Counted from the stretch's first letter, positions 1 through 8,243 are shown. The stretch: DNA of 64,000 bases from Pseudomonas sp. AOB-7 (GCF_003696305.1 NZ_RFFK01000001.1:496001-560000); one strand, 5' to 3'. Translations and numbers: made by a program. Notes: a model not told the origin generated them from the sequence alone.

Positions 1-1
1 C

Positions 2-250
2 AGTCGCGCCGCCCTGGTCGGCCAGCAGGTCGAGCTGCTGGCCATGCCCGGCGACCTGGAAGGCGCCGGCCACAGCGCCGAGCTGGCCCGGCACCTGCAC
101 GCCGACGGCGTACGCGCCGGCCTCCAGGTGCACCTGCGCGGCCGCCTGTGGGAGCGCAGCGGCCAGGCTGCGGGGCTGGCGTTCGACGCCGGTCAGGTGC
201 AACAGGGCGCCGAGGACCGCGGCGCGCAACTGCTCAACCTGTGGCTATGA
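2..250 (+). CDS. C-terminal end of an unidentified protein (partial, 5' end outside window)
   Basis: An open frame enters from the left edge and ends in TGA at 248-250, giving about 82 residues rich in Ala, Leu and Gly. High GC at third codon positions supports real coding. The stop overlaps the ATG of the following AraC-type gene by ATGA, so the two are probably translationally coupled and co-transcribed. I do not recognise a family from this fragment; no catalytic motif or membrane segment is visible. The ATG at 44 is internal, because the frame is open to the window edge. Confidence 0.6.
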   Translation, partial: SRAALVGQQVELLAMPGDLEGAGHSAELARHLHADGVRAGLQVHLRGRLWERSGQAAGLAFDAGQVQQGAEDRGAQLLNLWL

Positions 251-1284
251 AAGCCTCGCGCGTTCGCCTCGGCGACCTCTCGGTCGGCTTCACCCAGGCC
301 CTGGCCGCAGCCCTGCGCGAACGCGGGCACGACCCGCAGCCGCTGCTCGAGCAGTTCGGCCTGGACACCGCGCGCCTGAGCGAGCCGCGCGTACGCCTGT
401 CGATCCCGCGTTTCATGCGCCTGGGCCACAGCGCCATCGCACTGTGCGGCGACCCGGCACTGGGCCTGGACATGGGCCGCCTGAGCCGCCTCGGCCAGGT
501 CGGTCTGGCCGGTATCTGCGCCGCCCAGGCGCCCAACCTGGGCGCGGCGGCGCGCGTGCTGACCGACTTCGAGGCGCTGTACGCGGCCAACTACCGCGGC
601 AGCTCGGGCTTGGTCGAGGACGGCCGCGGCGCCTGGCTGCATTTTTATTCCATCAGCCCGTACAACGCCTACAACCGCTTCGTGGTCGACTCGGTGCTGG
701 CCGGCTGGCAGAGCAACCTGAGCCAGGTGATCGGTCGCCCGGTGGCCCTGGAGAAAGTCGAGATCGAGTTCCCTGCGCCGGTCTATGCCGAGCGCTACGA
801 GGCACTGTTCGGCTGCCCAGTGGAGTTCGCCGCCGGCGCCAACCGCCTGCGCCTGAGCGCCGCCAGCCTGGCCCAGGGCAACCCGGAGCACTGCCCCGGC
901 ACCTGGCAGCAGTTGCTGGAACTGTGCGAGCGCGAACGCGAACAACTGACCCGCACCCGCAGCCTGCGCGAACGGGTGATCCAGTTGCTCGGCCCGCTGC
1001 TGCACGGCCGCGAGCCGGACCTGGAAGAGCTGGCAAGACGCCTGCAACTGCCGAGCTGGACGCTGCGGCGCAAGCTGGCCGAGGAAGGCACGCAGTTTCG
1101 CGCCATTCTCAACGACACCCGCCGCGATCTGGCCATGGCCTATATCCGCGACACCGAGCTGGCCTTCGGCGAGATCGCCTACCTGCTCGGCTTCGCCTCC
1201 GCCGAAGCCTTCCAGCGCGCCTTCAAGCGCTGGCTCGGGCAAACGCCCGGCGACTACCGGCGCGCGCAACGCCGAGCGGGCTGA
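247..1284 (+). CDS. AraC family transcriptional regulator (Arabinose_bd-type N-terminus)
   Basis: A 345-residue protein starting MKASRVRLGDL, with the start chosen at the ATGA overlap with the preceding stop. The N-terminal two thirds resemble the ligand-binding/dimerisation domain of OruR/VirS-like AraC regulators; the C-terminal ~100 residues (from about 255) form the double helix-turn-helix, including LAFGEIAYLLGFASAEAFQR and the closing KRWLGQTPGDYRR. Proteins of this subgroup usually activate a neighbouring catabolic or stress operon in response to a small molecule. The upstream partner is cut off, so the target is unknown. It could control that upstream gene or the iron-release operon starting 126 bp downstream; the sequence does not decide between them. 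Confidence 0.85.
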   Translation: MKASRVRLGDLSVGFTQALAAALRERGHDPQPLLEQFGLDTARLSEPRVRLSIPRFMRLGHSAIALCGDPALGLDMGRLSRLGQVGLAGICAAQAPNLGAAARVLTDFEALYAANYRGSSGLVEDGRGAWLHFYSISPYNAYNRFVVDSVLAGWQSNLSQVIGRPVALEKVEIEFPAPVYAERYEALFGCPVEFAAGANRLRLSAASLAQGNPEHCPGTWQQLLELCEREREQLTRTRSLRERVIQLLGPLLHGREPDLEELARRLQLPSWTLRRKLAEEGTQFRAILNDTRRDLAMAYIRDTELAFGEIAYLLGFASAEAFQRAFKRWLGQTPGDYRRAQRRAG

Positions 1285-1409
1285 TCGCGCACGGCAACCT
1301 TGATCGCCAATCGTTTGCAACTTAGAATCCTTTTCATCCGCGTTTGCGGTCGCTTCTTACTCCATTCATTCCGCGCCGGCCCGCCGCGCGCGCCAACGAC
1401 CCCGCGACC
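1285..1409 (+). promoter_or_regulatory. Intergenic region expected to carry the fpvG operon promoter
   Basis: A 125-bp region between the AraC gene and the eight-gene fpv operon, with an AT-richer core near 1305-1340. Since the operon genes overlap from here on, this is the most likely site of the operon promoter. I looked for a PvdS-type iron-starvation box and for a good Fur palindrome and found no convincing match to either. Confidence 0.35.
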
Positions 1410-2603
1410 ATGTCCAAGAAATCCCGCTCCAGACTCTGGTTTCTCGTCCATAGCTGGCTGGCTCTGCCGGTCTGGTTCTTCCTGCTGATCATCTGCGTCA
1501 CCGGCACCCTGGCCACGGTCAGCCAGGAGATCGTCTGGCTGGCCAACCCGGACGTGCGCGCCAGCAAGCCGTCGGACGACGCCGAGCGGCTCAGCTACGG
1601 CCAGGTGCTGGCGGCGATCCAGCGCGCCGAGCCGGAACTGGTGGTGCAGAGCATCGAGCGCCCGGACGAGGATCACTTCGCCCTAACCGCCCGGGTCAGC
1701 TACCCGGACGGCAGCTCGCCGATGATCTACGTCAACCCCTACACCGGGGTGATCCAGGGCATCAGCCCGCAGTTCGACTTCCGCCAGTTCACCCGTGCCC
1801 TGCACGGCTGGTGGCTGGTGCCCTTCACCAACGGCTTCAGCTGGGGCTGGTACCTGGTGTCGCTGACCGGCATTCCGATGCTGCTGTCGCTGATCACCGG
1901 GCTGGTGGTCTACAAGAAATTCTGGAAAGGCTTCTTCCGTCCACGCCTGCGCGTGGGCCAGGGCGCGCGGATCTTCTGGGGCGATTTCCATCGCCTGTCC
2001 GGCATCTGGTCGATCTGGTTCATCGCGGTGATATCCATCACCGGCATCTGGTTCCTGATCCGCGCGCTGCTGTTCGACTTCCACATCTCCATCTCCACCG
2101 AGGGCGTGCCGCCGGTGGTGAGCCGCGAGGAGGTGCCGCTGGCGGCCAGCGCCAGGGAGGTGCCGCGCATCGACCTGGACAAGGCGGTGAGCATCGCCCA
2201 GGGCGCCGTGCCCAGCCTGGAGGCCAGCTCGATCGACCTGCCCATCTATGCCTATGGCCACATCACCGTCTCGGGTCGCGGCTGGTATCCGCTGATGTTC
2301 CAGTCGGTGACGGTCAACCCCTACAACGGCGAGATCGACGCCAAGCGCCTGCTCGACGACCGCTCCGCGCTGGAATTCGTCACCGAGTCCATGCGCCCGC
2401 TGCACGTCGGCGACTTCGGTGGCCTGTGGGTCAAGCTGATCTGGTGCTTCTTCGGCCTGCTGCTGAGCATGATGGTGCTCAGCGGTCTGCTGATCTGGAG
2501 CAAACGCACCGTGCAGGCCACTGCCGCAGTGGTCAGACGCGCCCCGCGGCCGACCCGGGCGGCGCCCATCGCCATCGCCGAAGTCTCGGAGGGTCGTCCA
2601 TGA
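1410..2603 (+). CDS. fpvG: PepSY-TM domain inner-membrane reductase, FpvG-like
   Basis: A 397-residue membrane protein; the start MSKKSRSRLW is chosen because the upstream extension is Arg/Ala-rich and not membrane-like. It shows the PepSY-associated transmembrane layout: a first helix near residues 14-36 (LPVWFFLLIICVTG), a periplasmic PepSY segment, two helices around residues 150-230 and a last helix near 345-370. His-containing helix ends (VHSWLALP, LHGWW, FHRLSGIW, LHVGDFGGLW) fit haem or electron-transfer ligands. In P. aeruginosa FpvG is the inner-membrane reductase that reduces ferric iron in ferripyoverdine in the periplasm, freeing the siderophore for recycling. Identification rests on family plus the exact downstream order fpvHJKCDEF. 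Its stop overlaps the next start (ATGA). Confidence 0.85.
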   Translation: MSKKSRSRLWFLVHSWLALPVWFFLLIICVTGTLATVSQEIVWLANPDVRASKPSDDAERLSYGQVLAAIQRAEPELVVQSIERPDEDHFALTARVSYPDGSSPMIYVNPYTGVIQGISPQFDFRQFTRALHGWWLVPFTNGFSWGWYLVSLTGIPMLLSLITGLVVYKKFWKGFFRPRLRVGQGARIFWGDFHRLSGIWSIWFIAVISITGIWFLIRALLFDFHISISTEGVPPVVSREEVPLAASAREVPRIDLDKAVSIAQGAVPSLEASSIDLPIYAYGHITVSGRGWYPLMFQSVTVNPYNGEIDAKRLLDDRSALEFVTESMRPLHVGDFGGLWVKLIWCFFGLLLSMMVLSGLLIWSKRTVQATAAVVRRAPRPTRAAPIAIAEVSEGRP

Positions 2604-3145
2604 GCAAGGCCACAACCGCCGCCCCGGCGCCTTCTGCCCTGAGCCGCTGGTGGCACAGGTGGCGCTTCCACCTGAATGCGCTGCTGATCCTGATTCCGCT
2701 GGGCTTCATGCCCAAGTATTTCCACGACGTGGCGCTGTTTCGCGGCGACAGCGGCCTGGGCGAGCGCGAGATCGGCGAAGTCCAGGTCGGCCCCTGGAGC
2801 CTGCGCCTGGCCGAGTTCCGCAATCTGCCGCCGCAGCTGGAAGGCCCGGCCGGCTACATGAAGGCGTTCAACGCCGCGCTGTGCCAGGGCTGCGGCGAGC
2901 AGGTCAAGGCCACCTACCTGCGCATCGGCAAGCCGCGCAGCCTGCGCGCCGCCGGCGGGCTGTTCTTCGGCAGCCCCTATCGCATGGGCGCCAGCATTCC
3001 CGTACCGCCGCGCACCAAGCCCGACGCCGAGCTGTGGATCACAGCCGAAGGCTGGGACGGCACGGTGCACCAGGCATCCATTCCCCTGGCCGAGGCGTCG
3101 CCGACGACCCTCGCCTGGCTCAAGCAACAAGGAGGCAAACCATGA
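2600..3145 (+). CDS. fpvH: FpvH-like membrane-anchored accessory protein of iron release
   Basis: A 181-residue protein with one N-terminal hydrophobic helix (LNALLILIPLGFMPKYF, about residues 28-45) and a periplasmic domain holding a CQGCG pair of cysteines. It begins inside the stop codon of fpvG and ends overlapping the next start. In P. aeruginosa the equivalent gene PA2404 (fpvH) lies directly after fpvG and its product works with FpvG, FpvJ and FpvK in ferripyoverdine dissociation. Automated pipelines often give this family an unrelated thiamine-pyrophosphate name; nothing in the sequence supports that. The call depends largely on synteny. Confidence 0.75.
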   Translation: MSKATTAAPAPSALSRWWHRWRFHLNALLILIPLGFMPKYFHDVALFRGDSGLGEREIGEVQVGPWSLRLAEFRNLPPQLEGPAGYMKAFNAALCQGCGEQVKATYLRIGKPRSLRAAGGLFFGSPYRMGASIPVPPRTKPDAELWITAEGWDGTVHQASIPLAEASPTTLAWLKQQGGKP

Positions 3146-3462
3146 CCCCCACCCTGCGTATCGGCCTGTTCGTCCTCGGCGTCGGGCTCGCCCCCCTGGC
3201 CCTGGCGCACAACCCGATCTGCCAGTGCGAAGCCGGCGACGGCGAGGAAATCGTCTGCACCGGCGGCTTCTCCGACGGCAGCGGCGCCCCGGGCGTGACC
3301 CTCGACGTGATCAGCTACGAGGAAGAGGTGCTGGTGCCCGGCAAGCTCGGCGAGGATTCCCGGCTCAGCTTCAAGCGCCCGGACGGCGAGTTCTACGTGC
3401 TGTTCGACGCCGGCCCCGGCCACGTGGTGGAGATCGACCACACGGAAATTGCCGCGCCATGA
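3142..3462 (+). CDS. fpvJ: FpvJ-like small periplasmic protein
   Basis: A 106-residue protein with a clear signal peptide (MTPTLRIGLFVLGVGLAPLALA) followed by a short acidic domain beginning HNPICQCEAGDGEEIVCTGG, so three cysteines and a histidine sit right after the predicted cleavage site, a plausible metal- or disulfide-related head. It is preceded by a strong GGAGG ribosome site and overlaps both neighbours by ATGA. Position as third gene after the PepSY reductase matches PA2405 (fpvJ) of P. aeruginosa, an accessory factor in iron release from pyoverdine. Its biochemical role is not established from sequence. Confidence 0.75.
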   Translation: MTPTLRIGLFVLGVGLAPLALAHNPICQCEAGDGEEIVCTGGFSDGSGAPGVTLDVISYEEEVLVPGKLGEDSRLSFKRPDGEFYVLFDAGPGHVVEIDHTEIAAP

Positions 3463-4022
3463 CCACCCAGGTGGTACGCCCGGCCGGCGCCGGCCACGAG
3501 AGCCTGCAGGTGCTGCTGCTCAGCCTGGCGATCCTCGCCCTCGCCGCGCTGGTCATCGTCTGGCGCAGCGAGCCGGCGCCGCAGCAGGAGGTCGCCGGGC
3601 ACCAGCTTGACGCCCGCCGCGACCTCAATGCCGCCGAGCAGGGCATCCACACCGACCTCGGCGTGGCGTACGACGAAATCCTCCTGCTGCAAGGCGAGCT
3701 GCAGGCCCTGCCCAGCCCGCAGGCCCTGGCCGACGAGGGCCTGCCGCCCTTCGTCGCCGACGCCAGCGCGAGCAAGCGCGGCGGCCATCGCTGGCAACTG
3801 CTGCAGCTCGGCGAGCGCAGCGCCTACCTGGGCCTGAGCGGCGACGCCGCGGTGGCCGGCGCCTTCCTCCTGCTGCCCGGCGGCGACACGCCGACCATCT
3901 GGCTCCAGCGCAGCGCCGCCACGCCGCCGACCGCGCTGCACGACGACGCCCTGAGCGCCGCCGGCTGGCAGCAGGTGGTGACCCACTACGACGCCGGCGT
4001 CACCCGCCAGCATCGCCACTGA
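3459..4022 (+). CDS. fpvK: FpvK-like single-pass membrane protein
   Basis: A 187-residue protein with one N-terminal transmembrane helix (LQVLLLSLAILALAALVIVW, about residues 16-35) and a periplasmic domain. The start is the ATG overlapping the fpvJ stop; longer reading upstream is an Arg-rich shadow of fpvJ. Fourth position in the operon and membrane topology match PA2406 (fpvK). Together with FpvG, H and J it is thought to form the inner-membrane assembly that supports iron reduction. No known catalytic motif is visible, so the assignment is by context. Confidence 0.7.
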   Translation: MTTQVVRPAGAGHESLQVLLLSLAILALAALVIVWRSEPAPQQEVAGHQLDARRDLNAAEQGIHTDLGVAYDEILLLQGELQALPSPQALADEGLPPFVADASASKRGGHRWQLLQLGERSAYLGLSGDAAVAGAFLLLPGGDTPTIWLQRSAATPPTALHDDALSAAGWQQVVTHYDAGVTRQHRH

Positions 4023-4041
4023 CCCTTTGGAAGACCCGCAG

Positions 4042-4965
4042 ATGACCCTCTCCGCCCCCCTGCGCCGCCTGCTCGGCGGCCTGCTGCTCGGCGCCGCGCT
4101 GCTGCCGGCCCTGGCCCAGGCCGCCGACGGCCAGCGCCTGCGCATCGGCATCACCCTGCACCCCTACTACAGCTACGTCAGCAACATAGTCGGCGACCGC
4201 GCCGAGGTGGTGCCGCTGATCCCGGCCGGCTTCAACCCGCACGCCTACGAGCCGCGCGCCGAGGACATCAAGCGCATCGGCGGTCTCGACGTGGTGGTAC
4301 TCAACGGCGTCGGCCACGATGACTTCGCCGACCGCATGATCGCCGCCAGCGAGAAGCCGGACGTTCCTGTGATCGAGGCCAACGCCCGCGTGCCGCTGCT
4401 GGCCGCCACCGGCCAGGCCGCGCGCGGCGCCGGCAAGGTGGTCAACCCGCACACCTTCCTCTCCATCAGCGCCTCGATCGCGCAGATCAACAACATCGCC
4501 CGCGAGCTGGGCAAGCTCGACCCGGACAACGCCAGGTACTACAGCCAGAACGCCCGCGCCTACGGCAAGCGCCTGCGCGGCCTGCGCGCGACGGCACTGA
4601 GCCAGCTCAGCGCCGCCTCGGGCAACGAGCTGCGGGTGGCCACCATCCACGGCGCCTACGACTACCTGCTGCGCGAGTTCGGCCTGGAGGTCACCGCGGT
4701 GGTCGAACCGGCCCACGGCATCGAACCCAGCCCCAGCCAGCTGAAGAAGACCATCGACCAGCTCAAGGACCTCGACGTGCAGGTGATCTTCTCGGAGATG
4801 GACTTCCCCTCCAGCTACGTCGACACCATCCAGCGCGAATCCGGGGTCAAGCTCTACGCCCTGACCCATATCTCCTACGGCGACTACAGCCCGCAGAAAT
4901 ACGAGGAAGAGATGCGCCACAACCTCGACACCGTAGTGCGGGCGATTCGGGACTCCGGCGCATGA
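4042..4965 (+). CDS. fpvC: Metal ABC transporter periplasmic binding protein, FpvC-like
   Basis: A 307-residue ZnuA/TroA-family binding protein with signal peptide (MTLSAPLRR then a hydrophobic stretch ending ALAQA). Family metal-site segments are visible: GITLHPYYSYV, GFNPHAYEP, NPHTFLS, PAHGIEPSPSQLKKT and the late acidic SEMDFPSS. The start is the ATG at 4042; a TTG 15 bases upstream would lengthen it but gives no signal peptide improvement. In P. aeruginosa FpvC and FpvF are the two periplasmic proteins that bind ferripyoverdine/iron and feed the FpvDE transporter. Outside this context it would be called a zinc or manganese binding protein; the operon order argues for iron released from a siderophore. 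Confidence 0.8.
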   Translation: MTLSAPLRRLLGGLLLGAALLPALAQAADGQRLRIGITLHPYYSYVSNIVGDRAEVVPLIPAGFNPHAYEPRAEDIKRIGGLDVVVLNGVGHDDFADRMIAASEKPDVPVIEANARVPLLAATGQAARGAGKVVNPHTFLSISASIAQINNIARELGKLDPDNARYYSQNARAYGKRLRGLRATALSQLSAASGNELRVATIHGAYDYLLREFGLEVTAVVEPAHGIEPSPSQLKKTIDQLKDLDVQVIFSEMDFPSSYVDTIQRESGVKLYALTHISYGDYSPQKYEEEMRHNLDTVVRAIRDSGA

Positions 4966-5714
4966 GTGCACTGGAGAACGCGTTGCCGCGCCCGAGCGGC
5001 CCGGCCATCGAGTTCGACGCGGTGCAGCTGGCGCTCGGCCGCACGCGTATCCTCGACAACGTCAGCTTCCAGGTGCGCGCCGGTAGCGTGCACGCCCTGG
5101 TCGGCCCCAACGGCGGCGGCAAGAGTTCGCTGATCAAGACCCTGCTCGGACAGATGCCGCACCAGGGCGAGCTGCGCCTGCACTGGCCGGCCAGCCCCGG
5201 CACCATCGGCTACGTGCCGCAGGCGCTGGAGTTCGACCGCGGCCTGCCGATGACGGTGGACGACTTCATGGCCGCCATGTGCCAGCGCCGCCCGGCCTTC
5301 CTCGGCCTGTCGCGGCGTCACGCCCCGGCCATCGAACAGGCGCTGGCGCGGGTCGGCATGCTCGACAAGCGCAAGCGGCGCATGGGCGCGCTGTCCGGCG
5401 GCGAGCGCCAGCGCGTGCTGCTGGCCCAGGGCCTGGTGCCCGAGGCGCAGCTGCTGGTGCTCGACGAGCCGATGTCGGCGCTGGACGAGCCCGGCGTGCA
5501 GGTGTTCGAACAGTTGCTGCGCGACTGGCGCCAGGCCGGCACCACGGTGCTGTGGATCGAGCACGACCTGCAGGCCGTCGGCCGTCTCGCCGACCGCGTC
5601 ACCGGGCTCAACCGCCGCGTGCTGTTCGACGATGCGCCGCAGCAGGTGCTGACCCCCGAGCGCCTGCTCGAACTGTTCTCCAGCCATCCGCGCCAGCAAG
5701 AGGCCTCGTCATGA
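4962..5714 (+). CDS. fpvD: Metal ABC transporter ATPase, FpvD-like
   Basis: A 250-residue ABC ATPase with Walker A GPNGGGKSS, signature LSGGERQR, Walker B LLVLDEP and the switch histidine in IEHDL. Of the ZnuC/ManA type that energises uptake of divalent metals through a FpvE-type permease. Start and stop overlap the neighbours by ATGA, so expression is tightly coupled. Expected location: cytoplasmic face of the inner membrane. Confidence 0.85.
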   Translation: MSALENALPRPSGPAIEFDAVQLALGRTRILDNVSFQVRAGSVHALVGPNGGGKSSLIKTLLGQMPHQGELRLHWPASPGTIGYVPQALEFDRGLPMTVDDFMAAMCQRRPAFLGLSRRHAPAIEQALARVGMLDKRKRRMGALSGGERQRVLLAQGLVPEAQLLVLDEPMSALDEPGVQVFEQLLRDWRQAGTTVLWIEHDLQAVGRLADRVTGLNRRVLFDDAPQQVLTPERLLELFSSHPRQQEASS

Positions 5715-6610
5715 GTTTCGAAGACATCCGCCTGGCGATCCAGGCCTGGGCCAGCGCCGGCTACCTGCCCGAGGCCCTGGCCTACGGCTTCGTGGTCAAC
5801 GCCCTGCTCGCCGGCCTGCTGATCGGCCCGGTGCTCGGCGGCCTCGGCACCCTGGTGGTGGTCAAGCGCTTCGCCTTCTTCTCCGAGGCGGTCGGCCACG
5901 CCGCGCTGACCGGGGTGGCCATCGGCATACTGCTCGGCGAACCCTACACCGGCCCCTACGGCAGCCTGTTCGGCTACTGTCTGCTGTTCGGCATCCTGCT
6001 CAACTACCTGCGCAACCGCACCGGCCTGGCGCCGGACACCCTGATCGGGGTGTTCCTCTCGGTGTCGCTGGCGGTCGGCGCCAGCCTGCTGCTGGTGCTC
6101 GCCGGCAAGATCAACATCCATATCCTGGAGAACGTGCTGTTCGGCTCGGTGCTGACGGTCAACGCCCAGGACCTGGCGGTGCTGGCGCTGGTCTCGCTGC
6201 TGGTGCTGGGCCTGGCGCTGCCGCTGTACAACCGCATCATGCTGGCCAGCTTCAACCCGCAGCTGGCCAGCGTGCGCGGCGTCGCGGTGAAGCCGCTGGA
6301 CTACCTGTTCGTGATGCTGGTGTCGCTGGTCACCGTAGCCGCGGTCAAGGTCATCGGCGCCATCCTGGTCGGCGCCCTGCTGGTGATCCCGGCGGCCGCC
6401 GCACGCCTGCTCAGCCAGTCGCTGAAGGGCTTCTTCTGGCTGTCGGTGCTGATCGCCACCTGCAGCACCCTGGCCGGCATCTTCCTGCCGATAGCCCTGG
6501 AACTACCGATCCCCTCCGGCGCCGCGATCATCATGGTCGCCGGCCTCGCCTTCGCCCTCGCCGCCATCGCCCGCGGCATCCTGCCTAGCCTGAAAGGGAA
6601 CCTGGGATGA
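5711..6610 (+). CDS. fpvE: Metal ABC transporter permease, FpvE-like
   Basis: A 299-residue polytopic membrane protein of the ZnuB/TroCD (ABC-3) family, with about eight hydrophobic helices and family segments such as KRFAFFSEAVGHAALTGVA and VKVIGAILVGALLVIPAAAA. The start MSFEDIRLAIQAW is the ATG overlapping the ATPase stop. It forms the channel for the FpvC/F-FpvD uptake system. Its own stop overlaps the start of fpvF. Confidence 0.85.
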   Translation: MSFEDIRLAIQAWASAGYLPEALAYGFVVNALLAGLLIGPVLGGLGTLVVVKRFAFFSEAVGHAALTGVAIGILLGEPYTGPYGSLFGYCLLFGILLNYLRNRTGLAPDTLIGVFLSVSLAVGASLLLVLAGKINIHILENVLFGSVLTVNAQDLAVLALVSLLVLGLALPLYNRIMLASFNPQLASVRGVAVKPLDYLFVMLVSLVTVAAVKVIGAILVGALLVIPAAAARLLSQSLKGFFWLSVLIATCSTLAGIFLPIALELPIPSGAAIIMVAGLAFALAAIARGILPSLKGNLG

Positions 6611-7494
6611 CCCTGCAACGCCTGAGCCTCGCCCTCGCCGCCTGCGCCCTGCTCGCCGGCCCGCTGCACGCCGAACAGCAACCCGTGCGCATTCTCGCCA
6701 GCCTGCCGATCACCTACGGCCTCGGCGCCAGCCTGCTCGACGGCAGCGCCGTGCAACTGCAACGCGCCGCGCCGGCCAACTTGCCGGCCAGCCGCCAACC
6801 CTCGTACTTCGCCGGCCGCGGGGCGGGCGCGCTGGACAAGGCCGCGCGCGACGCCGACGCGGTGATCGCCCTGCGCTCGCTGTGGCCGGACGACCCGCTC
6901 TACCCCCTGGCGCGGCGCAGCAATATCCGCATCGTCGAAGTCGACGGCGCGCGCCCGGTGGACGGCGCCCTGCCCGGCGTCGCCCTGCGCAGCGACGGCG
7001 GCGACGCCCTGGCCAACCAGCCCTGGCTCAACATCAACAACCTGGGGCGCATGGCCGATGTGATCGCCGCCGACCTGGGCCGCCTGGCGCCGCAGGCCAA
7101 GCCGCAGATCGAGGCCAACCTGGCGACGCTCAAGCAGCGCCTGCTCAAGCTCAGCGCCGCCAGCGAAAGCCGCCTGGCCGAACTGGACAACTTCGGCGTG
7201 GCCAGCCTGTCGGATCACTTCGATTACCTGATCGGCGGCCTCAACCTCGACCGCATCGAACTGAGCGTGGCGCAAGACGCCGAATGGACGGCCGAGACCC
7301 TGGCGCAACTGAGCGCCGAGCTGCGGGACAACGAGGTCGCCGCCGTGCTCGCCCCACGCCAGCCCTCGGCGGAGCTGGCCAAGGCGATCAGCGACGGCGG
7401 CAGCCGTCTGGTGGTGATCGAAGACAACCAGGACGCGCCCATCGCCGGACTGGAAACGGCCATCGGCCAGGTGCTGGACGCTCTTTCACGCTGA
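6607..7494 (+). CDS. fpvF: Second periplasmic binding protein of the Fpv system, FpvF-like
   Basis: A 295-residue secreted protein with signal peptide (MTLQRLSLALAACALLAGPLHA). It is a divergent ZnuA-fold binding protein: the overall helix pattern with a long central helix (QAKPQIEANLATLKQRLLKL) remains, but the canonical metal histidines seen in FpvC are mostly missing, which fits a protein that contacts siderophore rather than bare metal. It closes the eight-gene operon exactly as PA2410 does in P. aeruginosa. A REP hairpin follows 6 bp after the stop. Confidence 0.75.
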   Translation: MTLQRLSLALAACALLAGPLHAEQQPVRILASLPITYGLGASLLDGSAVQLQRAAPANLPASRQPSYFAGRGAGALDKAARDADAVIALRSLWPDDPLYPLARRSNIRIVEVDGARPVDGALPGVALRSDGGDALANQPWLNINNLGRMADVIAADLGRLAPQAKPQIEANLATLKQRLLKLSAASESRLAELDNFGVASLSDHFDYLIGGLNLDRIELSVAQDAEWTAETLAQLSAELRDNEVAAVLAPRQPSAELAKAISDGGSRLVVIEDNQDAPIAGLETAIGQVLDALSR

Positions 7495-7500
7495 GCGCGG

Positions 7501-7525
7501 GTAGCCCGGATGAAAGCCGGGCTAC
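7501..7525. repeat. REP-type palindrome after the fpv operon
   Basis: Inverted repeat GTAGCCCGG / CCGGGCTAC with a 7-base loop, immediately downstream of fpvF. Same GTAGCCCGGAT core as the elements at 10754 and 17084. Likely transcript 3'-end stabiliser. Confidence 0.7.
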
Positions 7526-7579
7526 GAGAGCGAGCGGCAGCCGCCTGGCCGGCGCCCCATTGCGGGGCGCCATGGCCCG

Positions 7580-7666
7580 TTAGAGCTCGGTGGCGTCCTC
7601 GACGCCATCCACCGCATCCTGCTCCAGGGCGCTCAGTTCCAGCAGTTCTTCCTGATAATCGTCCAT
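7580..7666 (-). CDS. Small acidic ORF, 28 codons
   Basis: Encodes MDDYQEELLELSALEQDAVD followed by GVEDATEL, a strongly acidic helical peptide. The ATG is preceded by GGGAGGAACGAGCG, a near-ideal ribosome-binding site at good spacing, which is the main argument that it is translated. It is too short for standard gene callers and I do not recognise a family. It lies between the fpv operon and the tRNA cluster, on the opposite strand from fpvF. No signal peptide or cysteine. Confidence 0.5.
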   Translation of the reverse strand: MDDYQEELLELSALEQDAVDGVEDATEL

Positions 7667-7828
7667 CGCTCGTTCCTCCCGCATGACCCGTTCAACGATA
7701 AACAAGAAACATGCCCATCAGGCTAGAACGGCGGGATGAAGACAAGATGACGAAAAGCCGCGGGCAGGAACATTTGCCGCCAGCACATGTTGCCGTCGTG
7801 CCAGGGTGGCCGCGATGAACGGCAGGCA

Positions 7829-7864
7829 ACAAAAAACCCGCTGATCTTGCGATCAGCGGGTTTC
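7829..7864 (-). terminator. Rho-independent terminator of the tRNA cluster
   Basis: On the minus strand a 12-bp perfect stem AAACCCGCTGATC / GATCAGCGGGTTT with a GCAA loop is followed by a run of T. It sits 7 bp downstream of the first tRNA-Asp and marks the end of the tRNA transcript. Confidence 0.85.
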
Positions 7865-7870
7865 CGTATA

Positions 7871-7947
7871 TGGCGCAGCGGACGGGACTCGAACCCGCGA
7901 CCCCCGGCGTGACAGGCCGGTATTCTAACCGACTGAACTACCGCTGC
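7871..7947 (-). tRNA. tRNA-Asp (GTC anticodon), copy 1
   Basis: Minus-strand 77-nt cloverleaf with encoded CCA: acceptor GCAGCGG pairs CCGCTGC, anticodon loop CCTGTCACG gives GTC, and the T arm GGGTTCGAGTCCC is intact. Nearly identical to copy 2 at 8060. Confidence 0.95.
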
Positions 7948-8059
7948 GTGTCGGCTGGACTTGCGTCCAAGGAACTCTGTTTCATAAAGCAGTGTTGCAT
8001 CTGATGGCACCTCTTAGGGTTTGCCATCTCGGCCCGAGCATGCTCGAACCGGAGAAAAA

Positions 8060-8136
8060 TGGCGCAGCGGACGGGACTCGAACCCGCGACCCCCGGCGTG
8101 ACAGGCCGGTATTCTAACCGACTGAACTACCGCTGC
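8060..8136 (-). tRNA. tRNA-Asp (GTC anticodon), copy 2
   Basis: Minus-strand 77-nt tRNA with encoded CCA and the same sequence as copy 1. The two are separated by 112 bp and were probably produced by tandem duplication; part of one transcript with the tRNA-Val upstream. Confidence 0.95.
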
Positions 8137-8167
8137 GCGTCGGCCGGACTTGCGTCCGAATTCGCTA

Positions 8168-8243
8168 TGGTGGGTGGTGACGGGATCGAACCGCCGACCC
8201 TCTGCTTGTAAGGCAGATGCTCTCCCGGCTGAGCTAACCACCC
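8168..8243 (-). tRNA. tRNA-Val (TAC anticodon)
   Basis: Minus-strand 76-nt tRNA with encoded CCA: acceptor GGGTGGT pairs ACCACCC, anticodon loop CCTTACAAG gives TAC, T arm GGTTCGATCCC. First gene of the Val-Asp-Asp cluster. Confidence 0.95.

Noticed and set aside
4042..7494. ZnuABC zinc uptake system
   Set aside because: Fold is the same, but two binding proteins and the FpvGHJK genes in one operon match the pyoverdine iron-release system instead; no Zur box seen.
7723..8241. Short minus-strand ORFs through the tRNA genes
   Set aside because: They read through tRNA-Asp and tRNA-Val (VRIPACHAGGRGFESRPL is the translated tRNA arm), a common false call.
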